Notes under the pieces: model-generated
Databases searched by the model: none
What the model was told of the DNA's origin: nothing
The model's input: the letters and a program-made list of their open reading frames with translations, nothing else
Assembly: GCA_028689195.1 (NCBI GenBank)
Contig: JAQTWR010000025.1
Coordinates: 1 to 14,485, forward strand
Direction: 5' to 3'
DNA: 14,485 nt
Source of the DNA: Anaerolineales bacterium
Lineage (GTDB): Bacteria; Chloroflexota; Anaerolineae; Anaerolineales; Villigracilaceae
Program-made: the position numbers and the translations under genes
In this document: in pieces, positions 1 through 6,108 of the stretch
Position numbering within the stretch: the first letter of the stretch is position 1
How the letters are laid out: every line of letters starts with the position of its first letter

Positions 1-41
1 GACCCTTCGGTTGCTGAAATGCGCTCCCTCAGGGTGACATG
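1..41. repeat. Partial intergenic palindromic repeat (ACCCT...AGGGT arms)
   Basis: The stretch begins with GACCCTTCGG and ends with CTCAGGGTGAC, so its outer arms ACCCT and AGGGT are complementary around a 20-25 base centre. It has no start codon with a ribosome site and lies between the T-box terminator and the unseen gene at the left. It resembles short dispersed hairpin repeats that I associate with Anaerolineae intergenic regions, but only one copy is present here and it may continue past the window edge. Confidence 0.35.
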
Positions 42-106
42 CTGATGTTTTTGGCTTATCCATTATTCACGTTAATTAGTAAATTGGTAATTGAGGGCGG
101 CTTAAA

Positions 107-141
107 ATAAAAACACTCCGTCCATAATGAGGACGAAGTGT
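107..141 (-). terminator. T-box-controlled intrinsic terminator
   Basis: On the minus strand ACACTTCGTCC (141-131) pairs with GGACGGAGTGT (123-113), 11 bp with one wobble around a TCATTAT loop. TTTTTATTTT follows. The CGTCCT part of the 5' arm is what the T-box antiterminator would capture, so the two structures are mutually exclusive. Confidence 0.88.
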
Positions 142-170
142 ATGCTTCGCGGTACCACCTCAATTCGTTC

Positions 171-284
171 TAATTGACTAATCGCCTAATAACTAATCAA
201 CTAACAAACGCGCTTGATTGCTGTAACGGGCAAACCCGCGCCGTTCTACTGATTACTGACCGCTAATGACTGATCACTAATTTT
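171..284. repeat. Degenerate TAAT/CTAAT-rich short repeats inside the T-box linker
   Basis: Two tracts (171-207 and 246-284, plus strand) are made of near-repeats of CTAATNACT / CTGATCACT units. A related tract lies at about 70-95 after the terminator. They fall between Stem I and the T-box sequence, where stem II/III elements normally sit. The origin is unknown; they could be slippage-derived or dispersed microrepeats. Confidence 0.4.
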
Positions 285-394
285 CTTCGGCAAATCCATC
301 AGACGACTTCGGCGCTGTTTTCTTGTGGAGACTTCCACCTTGCATCTCCTTCTCTATCAAGTAACTGCGCGCCTACTACTTCTGAATGGCGGGG

Positions 395-423
395 ATTATA
401 TGCGCGGGGAGGAAATGCGTCAA
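395..423 (-). promoter_or_regulatory. Sigma-70-type promoter of the T-box leader
   Basis: The minus strand carries TTGACG (423-418), a 17-base spacer and a perfect TATAAT (400-395). The predicted start is near 388, just upstream of Stem I. This is among the strongest consensus promoters in the window. Confidence 0.85.
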
Positions 424-446
424 GAAAATTTTGCGTTTGCCTTGAA

Positions 447-455
447 TGTTATAAT
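447..455 (+). promoter_or_regulatory. Extended -10 promoter of the HD-GYP gene
   Basis: TGTTATAAT is an extended -10 (TGn plus TATAAT at 450-455) with no convincing -35. It lies about 58 bases before the ATG at 513. It diverges from the T-box promoter, and the two -10 boxes are only 49 bases apart, so the two transcription units share a control region. Confidence 0.6.
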
Positions 456-512
456 CTAATTGAAGGTTACACGGAAGTTTGGCATGGATCAGCTCTACTC
501 AGAGAAGCGTCT

Positions 513-1721
513 ATGAACTTAATCAAGTCAACTATATTCGCCATGCGCGCGCGAAGAATCTGGAATGTGGCGGGGATTTTTATTCTCGGCGCGTTGTTTC
601 TAAGCGTCTTTTCGATATTACAAAAATTCATGCTTGGCGCCGATATTTTTGCGCTTCGCGGTTATATCATCCCTGTCCTTTATGGCGGAATTACGGGCGT
701 CATCCTTAACGAATGGTATTTTCGATTGAAGAATTACTCCCGACAGATCGAACAGAGCGAAAAACAGCTGCGGTCGCTGATCAATAACCTGCCCGACTTC
801 GTCATCTTCAAAGACGGCGACGGGCGCTGGCAGGATGTTAATCTGGTGGGGCAAAAACTATTTCAACTTGAAAGCGGACAATACAAAGACTCGACGGATT
901 TGCAACTCGCAGAACAGAACAGCCCCCTGCGCGACCTTTTTACCTGGTGCCATACCACAGACTTGGAAGCGTGGAATTGCGGCGTAACCGTCCGCTGCGA
1001 GACAGCCTCGCTTTCGCTGGAAGGTCAAGATAGAACCTACGACGTGCTCAAGATACCGTTATATCGCTCAAACGGGAGCCGTCAGGGAATGGTGATCGTC
1101 GGGCGCGACATTACCGAAATTCGAGATAACGAAAAAAAACTGATGATGGCGTATGATTCCACGCTGGAAGGCTGGGCAAAAGCGGTCGAAATGCGCGACA
1201 AAACCACCGAAGACCATACGCGCCGCGTCGTCGTCCTCACCGAAAAACTCGCGCGAATTTTCAGAGTCGACGAGAAAGACATCGTTCACATTCGGCGCGG
1301 CGCCATGCTGCACGATATCGGCAAAATCGGCGTTCCCGATTCCATCTTGAATAAACCCGCTGCGCTGACCGACGAAGAAATGAACGTCATGCGGCAGCAT
1401 CCCCAACGCGCCTATCAAATGATCGAACAGATCGAGTTTCTCTCCCCCGCGTTGGATATTCCCTATTGCCACCACGAACGCTGGGACGGAACGGGCTACC
1501 CGCGCGGACTTGCAGGCGAAGAAATACCGTTTGCCGCGCGCATCTTTTCTGTGGTGGACGTGTGGGACGCGCTGACCAGCGACCGCCCCTATCGAAAGGC
1601 GTGGACGTATGCCGACGCGCTGGCTTACATCGAGGAACAAGCTGGCAAACTCTTCGACGCCAAAGTCGTGGAGGTTTTCCTTGCAAACATTGACGATATA
1701 TTAAAATTTAATGGGGATTGA
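513..1721 (+). CDS. Membrane-anchored PAS/HD-GYP domain phosphodiesterase
   Basis: This is a predicted c-di-GMP phosphodiesterase of the HD-GYP class, 402 residues. Two hydrophobic segments (about 20-41 and 45-68) anchor it, followed by a short linker and a PAS-like sensor (about 85-205: the NNLPDFVIFKD start and the VIVGRDITE end are typical). The HD-GYP domain spans about 211-395. Its metal-binding and signature residues are present: H235, the HD pair H267-D268 in LHDIGKIGVPD, H296, H320-H321-E322, the GYP motif at 328-330 and D349. The intact GYP argues for activity rather than degeneracy. The ATG at 513 is preceded by a weak AGAGAAG; the upstream ATG at 484 is in another frame. No diguanylate cyclase or partner is visible nearby. 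The stop codon abuts that of the convergent SDR gene, so there is no room for a terminator. The substrate is known only at the family level, and the PAS ligand is unknown. Confidence 0.9.
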   Translation: MNLIKSTIFAMRARRIWNVAGIFILGALFLSVFSILQKFMLGADIFALRGYIIPVLYGGITGVILNEWYFRLKNYSRQIEQSEKQLRSLINNLPDFVIFKDGDGRWQDVNLVGQKLFQLESGQYKDSTDLQLAEQNSPLRDLFTWCHTTDLEAWNCGVTVRCETASLSLEGQDRTYDVLKIPLYRSNGSRQGMVIVGRDITEIRDNEKKLMMAYDSTLEGWAKAVEMRDKTTEDHTRRVVVLTEKLARIFRVDEKDIVHIRRGAMLHDIGKIGVPDSILNKPAALTDEEMNVMRQHPQRAYQMIEQIEFLSPALDIPYCHHERWDGTGYPRGLAGEEIPFAARIFSVVDVWDALTSDRPYRKAWTYADALAYIEEQAGKLFDAKVVEVFLANIDDILKFNGD

Positions 1722-2438
1722 TCAACCTTTGCGCGAATTGTAAAACCCAACCAGCGGAGCAGCCCAACGCGCGAGGATAAATACCCCGCGATACCACCAC
1801 GGCGCGATGAGTTCCCTGCGCCCATTTTTAATCCCGCTCACAATGAGACGCGCGGCTTTCTCCGCATCCAAATCCAAATCCCGATACCATTTTGGCTGCC
1901 CCGCGCGCGGATGCGCGATGGACTGCGCGAAATCCGTGCCGCGCAGCGGACCGAGAATGACGAGCAATGTCCGCGCGCCTTCGAGTTGAATCGCCCGCGT
2001 GAACGCATGGATGGAAGTTTTACTCGCCGCGTATAAACTCATCGAAGGCAGGTTCATCTCGCCGGCGACAGAACCAATATTGACGACCAACTCTAATGGC
2101 GACAACCCCGCGATGAGTTCCAACGGCGCGAGCGTATTGACTTGCATCACGCGCTCCACTTCGTCCACGCTGAGTTGACTCAATTGCGAATGACTTCCAA
2201 TCCCCGCGCAGTTGATGAGAATATCAGGTTTTTGAGTTTCTTCGATCAATCGTTTTCTTTCTGAAAAATCGCCCAGGTCGCAAAAAAATGATTTCGCATT
2301 TCGATAGTTATTAAGGTTGATGTTTTCCCTGTCAACCAAAACAAGGCGGCAGCCCTCTTTATCCAGCAGATTCGCCAGTTCGCGCCCAAGTCCGCGCGCC
2401 GCGCCGGTAATCAAAATAGATTTCCCGTTTATCCGCAT
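1722..2438 (-). CDS. Short-chain dehydrogenase/reductase (classical SDR)
   Basis: This is a predicted NAD(P)-dependent oxidoreductase of 238 residues with a Rossmann fold. The cofactor loop TGAARGLG is at 11-18, an acidic residue (D36) at the end of the second strand suggests NAD preference, NCAG at 76-79 is a variant of NNAG, and N101, S123, Y136 and K140 (YAASK) form the catalytic set. The C-terminus (about 212-233) is hydrophobic and aromatic and may associate with membrane. It is the last gene of the rsmG operon. The stop codon of the upstream epimerase gene touches its ATG (TAGATG), which implies translational coupling. The substrate is unknown; two SDRs in one transcript suggest a shared pathway, but nothing in the sequence names it. 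Confidence 0.88.
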   Translation of the reverse strand: MRINGKSILITGAARGLGRELANLLDKEGCRLVLVDRENINLNNYRNAKSFFCDLGDFSERKRLIEETQKPDILINCAGIGSHSQLSQLSVDEVERVMQVNTLAPLELIAGLSPLELVVNIGSVAGEMNLPSMSLYAASKTSIHAFTRAIQLEGARTLLVILGPLRGTDFAQSIAHPRAGQPKWYRDLDLDAEKAARLIVSGIKNGRRELIAPWWYRGVFILARWAAPLVGFYNSRKG

Positions 2439-3410
2439 CTACCCTAATTCCCTGCCCACTGAATCTTTAATCGATTCGTCTAAAGTAAACTTCGGCTCCC
2501 ATCCCATCTCTGATTTTATCTTTTCATGCGAGCAGGGCTTGTCCACATTCATCTGCGAGAGACGGCGGACGCCGGGATTAAGATGGAGCGCGTCGAGCAG
2601 CGCGATAAATTTATCCGCGAGATTTAATCCAAATTTAGAAAGCGGAAAGACGCGCGTATTTTTTCCAAGATGTTTTACAACGCCGCGCGTGAATTCGATC
2701 ATGCTCGCGTTATGCGCCGAGACAATATAGCGCTCGCCGCTGCGACCTTTCGTCAGCGCCAGCGTTACGGCGCCTGCCACGTCGCGCACATCCACAAAGG
2801 CGTTGACGTAATCCATCATCGGCAAAATGGGGAATTTGCGAATCGCGTTGATTGCGGCTTCCACGCGCTCCGAACCGCGACCGAGAATCACGCTGGGGTT
2901 GAGCATGACCACGCGCATATCGTCTTTCATTTCGCGCAGTTCGATTTCGCTCAATCGTTTTGTGTAACCGTAGATATCGTATTTTTCTTTATATACGAGG
3001 TTGGGGAGGAATGTCTCGTCTGTGATTTGCGGCGGACGAAATTCGACCGCAGAAATGGAACTGATGAAGATGAAGTTTTTGCATCCCGCGCTGCGCGCCG
3101 CCTGCGCGAGATTGCGCGTACCGATTACGTTTGCGTCGAAAACTTTTTGCCGCTGCGCCGGACTAAACGAAACCATCGCCGCGTTGTGAATAACCGCGTC
3201 TACGCCTTCGAGGTGTTCGGCGAAAGTTTCGGGCTTGGTCAACTCTCCGCGCACCCACTTCACGCGGTCTAATTTTTCGAGGTCGAGAAATGTTTTGCGC
3301 TGCGTGCGGATCAACACGCGCAGTTCCGCCTGCGGGTCGTATTCGTGGATCGCCTGCACAATGTATTGACCGAGGAATCCGTATCCGCCGGTGATGAAAT
3401 ATGTGGTCAT
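2439..3410 (-). CDS. NAD-dependent epimerase/dehydratase (extended SDR)
   Basis: This 323-residue extended-SDR protein carries the N-terminal dinucleotide motif TGGYGFLG (7-14), HNAA (75-78), SSISA (117-121) and the catalytic YGYTK (Y147/K151). Its C-terminal half, GWEPKF then DESIKDSV, is typical of sugar-nucleotide epimerases, dihydroflavonol-reductase-like and 3-beta-HSD-like proteins. I place the start at 3410 because TGGYGFLG should lie within about 10 residues of the N-terminus, and AGAGGAAAATTT precedes that ATG. The longer reading to 3446 would overlap rsmG by 23 bases and add a basic tail unlike the family. It lies 13 bases after rsmG and is coupled to the SDR downstream. The precise substrate cannot be assigned. 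Confidence 0.88.
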   Translation of the reverse strand: MTTYFITGGYGFLGQYIVQAIHEYDPQAELRVLIRTQRKTFLDLEKLDRVKWVRGELTKPETFAEHLEGVDAVIHNAAMVSFSPAQRQKVFDANVIGTRNLAQAARSAGCKNFIFISSISAVEFRPPQITDETFLPNLVYKEKYDIYGYTKRLSEIELREMKDDMRVVMLNPSVILGRGSERVEAAINAIRKFPILPMMDYVNAFVDVRDVAGAVTLALTKGRSGERYIVSAHNASMIEFTRGVVKHLGKNTRVFPLSKFGLNLADKFIALLDALHLNPGVRRLSQMNVDKPCSHEKIKSEMGWEPKFTLDESIKDSVGRELG

Positions 3411-3423
3411 AAATTTTCCTCTT

Positions 3424-4134
3424 CTACAACGGCGTTTTCGCGACAACTCCCGCGTTGCGCGGATATTTCGGCGGCGTCGCTGCCGATTTATCTATCAGCA
3501 CAAGGTAGCGATCATCCGCCACGCCGGGCAGGTTGATTGGAATTAATTGCTTGAGTTTTCCGCCCAATATTTTCATCGCCTGTTCGGCAGATTGCGTTTC
3601 GGCGGGCGCGTTTTCTCCCTTTTGCGCGAGCGCCGTCCCGCCGACTTTTACCAGCGGAAGCAAATATTCGCTTAACACATTCAAATTCGCAACCGCGCGC
3701 GCGACCGCCCAATCGTACTTCTCGCGGTGTTCGGGTTGTTGACCCAAATCTTCGGCGCGCGCGTGAATGACGTCCACATTTTCAAGCCCCAACGCGTCGA
3801 CAATATGACGGCAAAATGCGACTTTCTTTCCTACAGATTCAACCAGCGTCAGGCGCATATTCGGGTAGATGATTTTCAACGGGATGCCGGGGAATCCCGC
3901 GCCCGTTCCCACGTCTACCATGCGTTTTGGCGGATTGGCTTTCCACGCGACGACGCACGAAAGCGAATCCAAAAAATGTTTGACGCGGATTGATTCTACG
4001 TCCCGTATCGCGGTCAAATTGAATTTTTGATTCCACTCCAAAAGTTCGCGCTCGTAAACGTTCAAAGCGTTGATGTGTCTTTCGGTCAGGCGTAAATTGA
4101 AAAGCGCAAGCGCGTCGCGGATTAATGTTTCCAT
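3424..4134 (-). CDS. rsmG: 16S rRNA (guanine-527-N7)-methyltransferase RsmG
   Basis: RsmG (formerly GidB) transfers a methyl group from SAM to N7 of G527 in 16S rRNA. The 236 residues fit the family length. Recognisable blocks are FNLTAI (38-43), HFLDSL (53-58), the SAM-binding DVGTGAGFPGIPL (74-86), RAEDL (126-130), ARAV (145-148), QKG (171-173) and the terminal KYPRNAG (223-229). The final VVAKTPL departs slightly from the usual PKKxPL end. In many bacteria the gene sits next to mnmG and parAB near the origin; here it leads an operon with two SDR genes, so that linkage is lost. A TATAAT ends six bases before the ATG, predicting a leaderless message. In known bacteria, loss of this enzyme gives low-level streptomycin resistance. 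Confidence 0.95.
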   Translation of the reverse strand: METLIRDALALFNLRLTERHINALNVYERELLEWNQKFNLTAIRDVESIRVKHFLDSLSCVVAWKANPPKRMVDVGTGAGFPGIPLKIIYPNMRLTLVESVGKKVAFCRHIVDALGLENVDVIHARAEDLGQQPEHREKYDWAVARAVANLNVLSEYLLPLVKVGGTALAQKGENAPAETQSAEQAMKILGGKLKQLIPINLPGVADDRYLVLIDKSAATPPKYPRNAGVVAKTPL

Positions 4135-4146
4135 GCGGTCATTATA
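4135..4146 (-). promoter_or_regulatory. Leaderless-type -10 box of rsmG
   Basis: The minus strand has TATAAT at 4146-4141, six bases, then ATG at 4134. This places the predicted transcription start on the A of the ATG. There is no Shine-Dalgarno and no good -35. Confidence 0.6.
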
Positions 4147-4196
4147 AAACGTAACGCGGCATTTATGTCGCGGCGGTTTTCGCGGACGATTCGCGT

Positions 4197-4208
4197 TAAA
4201 ATAGAAAT
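4197..4208 (+). promoter_or_regulatory. Leaderless-type -10 box of the FmdB-like gene
   Basis: TAAAAT at 4197-4202 is followed by six bases and the ATG at 4209. There is no Shine-Dalgarno between them. It is divergent from the rsmG -10, which has the same geometry. Confidence 0.55.
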
Positions 4209-4589
4209 ATGCCCACTTATGATTTTATCTGCAATACATGCCAACAGCGCTTCGACGTATTTATGACCTTCAGCGAATACGGCAAAAAAACCGTGATTTG
4301 CGCGCGTTGTCAGAGCAAGGACGTTCGCCGCCGTATGACGAAAGTGCGTATCGCCAAATCGGACGCGAGCCGCATTGAATCCGCCGCCGGTGATTTCTCT
4401 GGCATGGAAGGGATTGAAAACGACCCGCAAGCCCTTGCGCGCATGATGCGTAAAATGGGAAATGAAATGGGCGAGGATTTGCCTTCCGAGTTTAACGACG
4501 TGGTGGGCAGGCTTGAAGCGGGTCAAAGCCCCGAAGAGATCGAATCCGCGCTGCCTGATTTGGGTATGGATACCACGAACGAAGATTAA
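4209..4589 (+). CDS. FmdB-family zinc ribbon protein
   Basis: This small protein (126 residues) starts with the FmdB/CxxC zinc-ribbon signature: MPTYDFxC, C8-x2-C11 and C31-x2-C34, about 40 residues binding one zinc. The rest is an acidic, helix-prone tail with a methionine-rich stretch (MARMMRKMGNEMGE-like, about 78-90) and a short PDLG segment. The family name comes from a putative regulator of formamidase/acetamidase genes in Methylophilus, but most members have no proven function. It is a single-gene unit between the divergent rsmG promoter and a strong bidirectional terminator. Comparable C-terminal extensions occur in many FmdB-like proteins and are poorly conserved. Function remains open. 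Confidence 0.85.
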   Translation: MPTYDFICNTCQQRFDVFMTFSEYGKKTVICARCQSKDVRRRMTKVRIAKSDASRIESAAGDFSGMEGIENDPQALARMMRKMGNEMGEDLPSEFNDVVGRLEAGQSPEEIESALPDLGMDTTNED

Positions 4590-4604
4590 CGCGGCGCATC
4601 CTGA

Positions 4605-4650
4605 AATTAAAAAGCGAGTCAGACTGCAAAGTCCGACTCGCTTTTTAATT
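4605..4650. terminator. Bidirectional intrinsic terminator
   Basis: A perfect 16-bp stem (4605-4620 with 4635-4650) has a GAGTC/GACTC core and A-rich/T-rich outer arms. Inside it GACT pairs with AGTC around GCAA after one mismatch. The A5 and T5 tracts on either side let it stop both the FmdB-like gene (+) and the long acetyltransferase/SH3 block (-), whose stop codon is 9 bases away. Confidence 0.93.
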
Positions 4651-4658
4651 TGATTTTT

Positions 4659-4925
4659 TTACTTATACTTCATCAAGGTGTTGCCGTTGTATTTCATGGC
4701 AGCCCATTTGCCTTCGCCGAGTTTGCACCATGCATTTTCGCCGTCATTCCAAACGCCGAGCACATCCACTTCGTCGCCTTCCTTCAAGCCGCCGACGGTT
4801 TCGCTTGTGACGCTGTGATCCTTGCGGATGTGCAGGCTGGGCGTGACGACCACCGCTTTTTTTGGAAAGGCTGTAGGCGGTACGGGGTTCATTTTTTTGA
4901 CTTCTTTATCTTCCACTTCGCTCAT
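4659..4925 (-). CDS. Small SH3b (bacterial SH3) domain protein
   Basis: This 88-residue protein has a charged N-terminus (1-12), a short proline-containing linker and one bacterial SH3 domain (about 24-84). Typical features are a strand with LHIRKD (31-36), GGLKEGDEVDVLG (45-57) and WCKLGEGKWAAMKY (66-79). SH3b domains usually bind cell-wall peptides or act as protein-interaction modules. There is no signal peptide, membrane segment or lipobox, so as read it is cytoplasmic, which is unusual for SH3b. AAAGGAG lies 8 bases before the ATG. It sits 28 bases after the HAD gene, last before the terminator. Partner unknown. Confidence 0.8.
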   Translation of the reverse strand: MSEVEDKEVKKMNPVPPTAFPKKAVVVTPSLHIRKDHSVTSETVGGLKEGDEVDVLGVWNDGENAWCKLGEGKWAAMKYNGNTLMKYK

Positions 4926-4953
4926 TTTATGATCTCCTTTTTTTGAATGGTAC

Positions 4954-5559
4954 TCAATCTTTCAAAAAACGCTTCAAGTCTCTCATGCCTTTTTGGGGGT
5001 CTTTGAACAACACTCCCTTCATGCCGAGTTTTTCGCATGCTTCAATGTTGACGGCAAAATCGTCCACGAAGACGGATTCCTCCGCATTGACGTTTGCCTG
5101 CTGCAAGGCATGTTTATAGATTTTGGTTTGCGGTTTGACGGCGCCAATTTCCGACGAGATCGCGAGGCTGTCGAAAGCGTCAATCACTTTCTCTTTGGTC
5201 ATATATTCGCGCAGACCGCTCCACGCGTTGGAGATTAATCCCGTGTGGATGTTTTTTTCGCGCAATTCTCGGATGAATAGAATCAACTTGCGGTCAATCA
5301 CATCTCCGCCGAAGAACGCGTCCTGAAACGCCTGTAATTCAGACGCGGGCTGTTTCAACTTCTTCAATACTTCCAGCCAGTGCGCCTCTTCGCTGATCTC
5401 GCCCAAAGACGCGCGCTTGGAAGATTCGCTGGCAAAGACGGCTTGGTCAATATCGTCGTAATCCATATTAAAGCGCTCCGCCAGTTTTTGGCGGGGCGCT
5501 TGATATTCGGTGCGTAGAATCACGCCCCCAAAATCAAAAAATACTGCGCGAATGGACAT
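4954..5559 (-). CDS. HAD-superfamily hydrolase (subfamily IA, YihX-like)
   Basis: This is a 201-residue HAD phosphatase. Motif I is FFDFGGV with nucleophile D9; the usual second Asp is replaced by G11, as in the YihX/epoxide-hydrolase-N-terminal-like branch. Motif II is S110 in LISNAW, motif III is K142 in VKPQTKIY, and motif IV is D166-D167 in FVDDF. A helical cap occupies about 16-90. Members of this branch dephosphorylate sugar phosphates such as glucose-1-phosphate; the substrate here is not predictable. I start at 5559, since D9 must be near the N-terminus. A longer open frame to 5925 only reads through the lysine-rich upstream gene in another frame. The start follows the upstream stop by 8 bases with a poor Shine-Dalgarno, so re-initiation is likely. 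Confidence 0.9.
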   Translation of the reverse strand: MSIRAVFFDFGGVILRTEYQAPRQKLAERFNMDYDDIDQAVFASESSKRASLGEISEEAHWLEVLKKLKQPASELQAFQDAFFGGDVIDRKLILFIRELREKNIHTGLISNAWSGLREYMTKEKVIDAFDSLAISSEIGAVKPQTKIYKHALQQANVNAEESVFVDDFAVNIEACEKLGMKGVLFKDPQKGMRDLKRFLKD

Positions 5560-5567
5560 GCGCTGGT

Positions 5568-6035
5568 CTACTTCTTCTTTGTCGCGGCGGGTTTCTTCGC
5601 AGCGGGCTTTTTTGCGACGGGTTTCTCTTTTGCGGCAGCGGGCTTCTTGGCGGCTGGCTTTTTTACGGCAGGCTTGGCTGTTGTCTTCTTCGCGGCGGGT
5701 TTCGCTTCGGCTTTTTTCTCGAGCGCAGCCTTCATCGCTTTGGGCAGAGGCTCGGTCTTGAGAAATGCAGACGCGGGCGTTTCCGCTTTGGGGGCGGGCG
5801 GCGGCGCGGCGTGAACGGGTTCTACAGGCGCGGCGGCTTGCTGTTTCGCGGCGGCTTGCCAGTTGGGGAAGAATAATTCCATCCGCTGGCGTGAAATAGA
5901 ATTGGCGCGGCGGCAGCGCGGACAATGCGCGTCGTAATGGCTCTGGTGTCTTTCGTTCATCGTCACAATTGCGCTCAGCATTTCAGAGCGGCTGAGGGTA
6001 AACGGGGTCTGGCAATAGATACAACGCAAGTTCAT
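5568..6035 (-). CDS. Zinc-ribbon protein with histone-H1-like Lys/Ala/Pro tail
   Basis: This 155-residue protein has two parts. Residues 1-60 hold paired cysteines, C5-x2-C8 and C38-x2-C41, in a compact MNLRCIYC...HCPRC module that should bind one zinc. Residues 61-155 are disordered: first Ala/Gln/Pro-rich, then from about 107 runs of AKKPAAKKP-type repeats ending in KKK, like eukaryotic H1 tails and bacterial HU/H1-like extensions. A nucleic-acid-binding role is the natural inference, with the basic tail contacting the phosphate backbone. I chose the ATG at 6035 (AAAGGA 9 bases upstream, zinc cysteines at the N-terminus) over a GTG at 6059. It is followed after 8 bases by the HAD gene and preceded by the acetyltransferase array with a 73-base gap. 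No established family name recognised. Confidence 0.8.
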   Translation of the reverse strand: MNLRCIYCQTPFTLSRSEMLSAIVTMNERHQSHYDAHCPRCRRANSISRQRMELFFPNWQAAAKQQAAAPVEPVHAAPPPAPKAETPASAFLKTEPLPKAMKAALEKKAEAKPAAKKTTAKPAVKKPAAKKPAAAKEKPVAKKPAAKKPAATKKK

Positions 6036-6108
6036 AGTGAATATCCTTTCATGGATCACGAATGTTCTTTGATTCTACACCGAATTTCGCCGCATTGCGG
6101 AGCAACTT

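Larger units (their letters stand above)
107..390 (-). ncRNA. T-box riboswitch leader, probable tRNA-Val specifier
   Basis: On the minus strand, positions 160-148 read AGGTGGTACCGCG, the conserved T-box sequence whose UGGU bulge pairs with the ACCA end of an uncharged tRNA. Upstream, Stem I can be folded. CCATTCAG pairs with CTGATGG at the base, then comes an internal loop with AAGTAGTA (containing the AGUA motif) on one side and GAAGTCGT on the other, and GGCGC pairs with GCGCC above. The distal part contains AGAGAAGGAG and GGTGGAAG, as in classical T-boxes. Reading the specifier as GTC followed by a purine predicts tRNA-Val, and the UGGU bulge predicts discriminator base A, which suits tRNA-Val. 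A small CGGG-TTTG-CCCG hairpin (about 227-238) lies between Stem I and the T-box. The controlled gene is off the left edge; a valyl-tRNA synthetase or branched-chain amino acid gene would fit. The T-box call is firm; the valine assignment is tentative. Confidence 0.88.

Noticed and set aside
1..63. Possible minus-strand coding start at the ATG at 63 (MDKPKT...)
   Set aside because: The frame stays open to the edge but has no ribosome site and reads through a palindromic repeat. The T-box target gene more likely starts further left.
1068..1640. 190-residue minus-strand open frame
   Set aside because: It lies antisense inside the HD-GYP domain, whose conserved metal ligands are all in the plus frame; it has no ribosome site or recognisable domain.
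3411..3446. Longer start for the epimerase gene
   Set aside because: It would overlap rsmG and put 12 basic residues before the Rossmann strand. The ATG at 3410 has AGAGGAA in place.
4122..4526. 134-residue minus-strand open frame upstream of rsmG
   Set aside because: It overlaps the FmdB-like zinc-ribbon gene in antisense, and rsmG has its own -10 and canonical N-terminus.
5575..5710. Repetitive DNA as a possible CRISPR or tandem array
   Set aside because: The periodicity comes from lysine/alanine/proline codons in a protein tail; there are no constant repeats with unique spacers.
5560..5925. N-terminal extension of the HAD protein
   Set aside because: The extra 122 codons read the lysine-rich gene in another frame and give arginine/serine-rich low-complexity sequence; HAD motif I belongs near the N-terminus.
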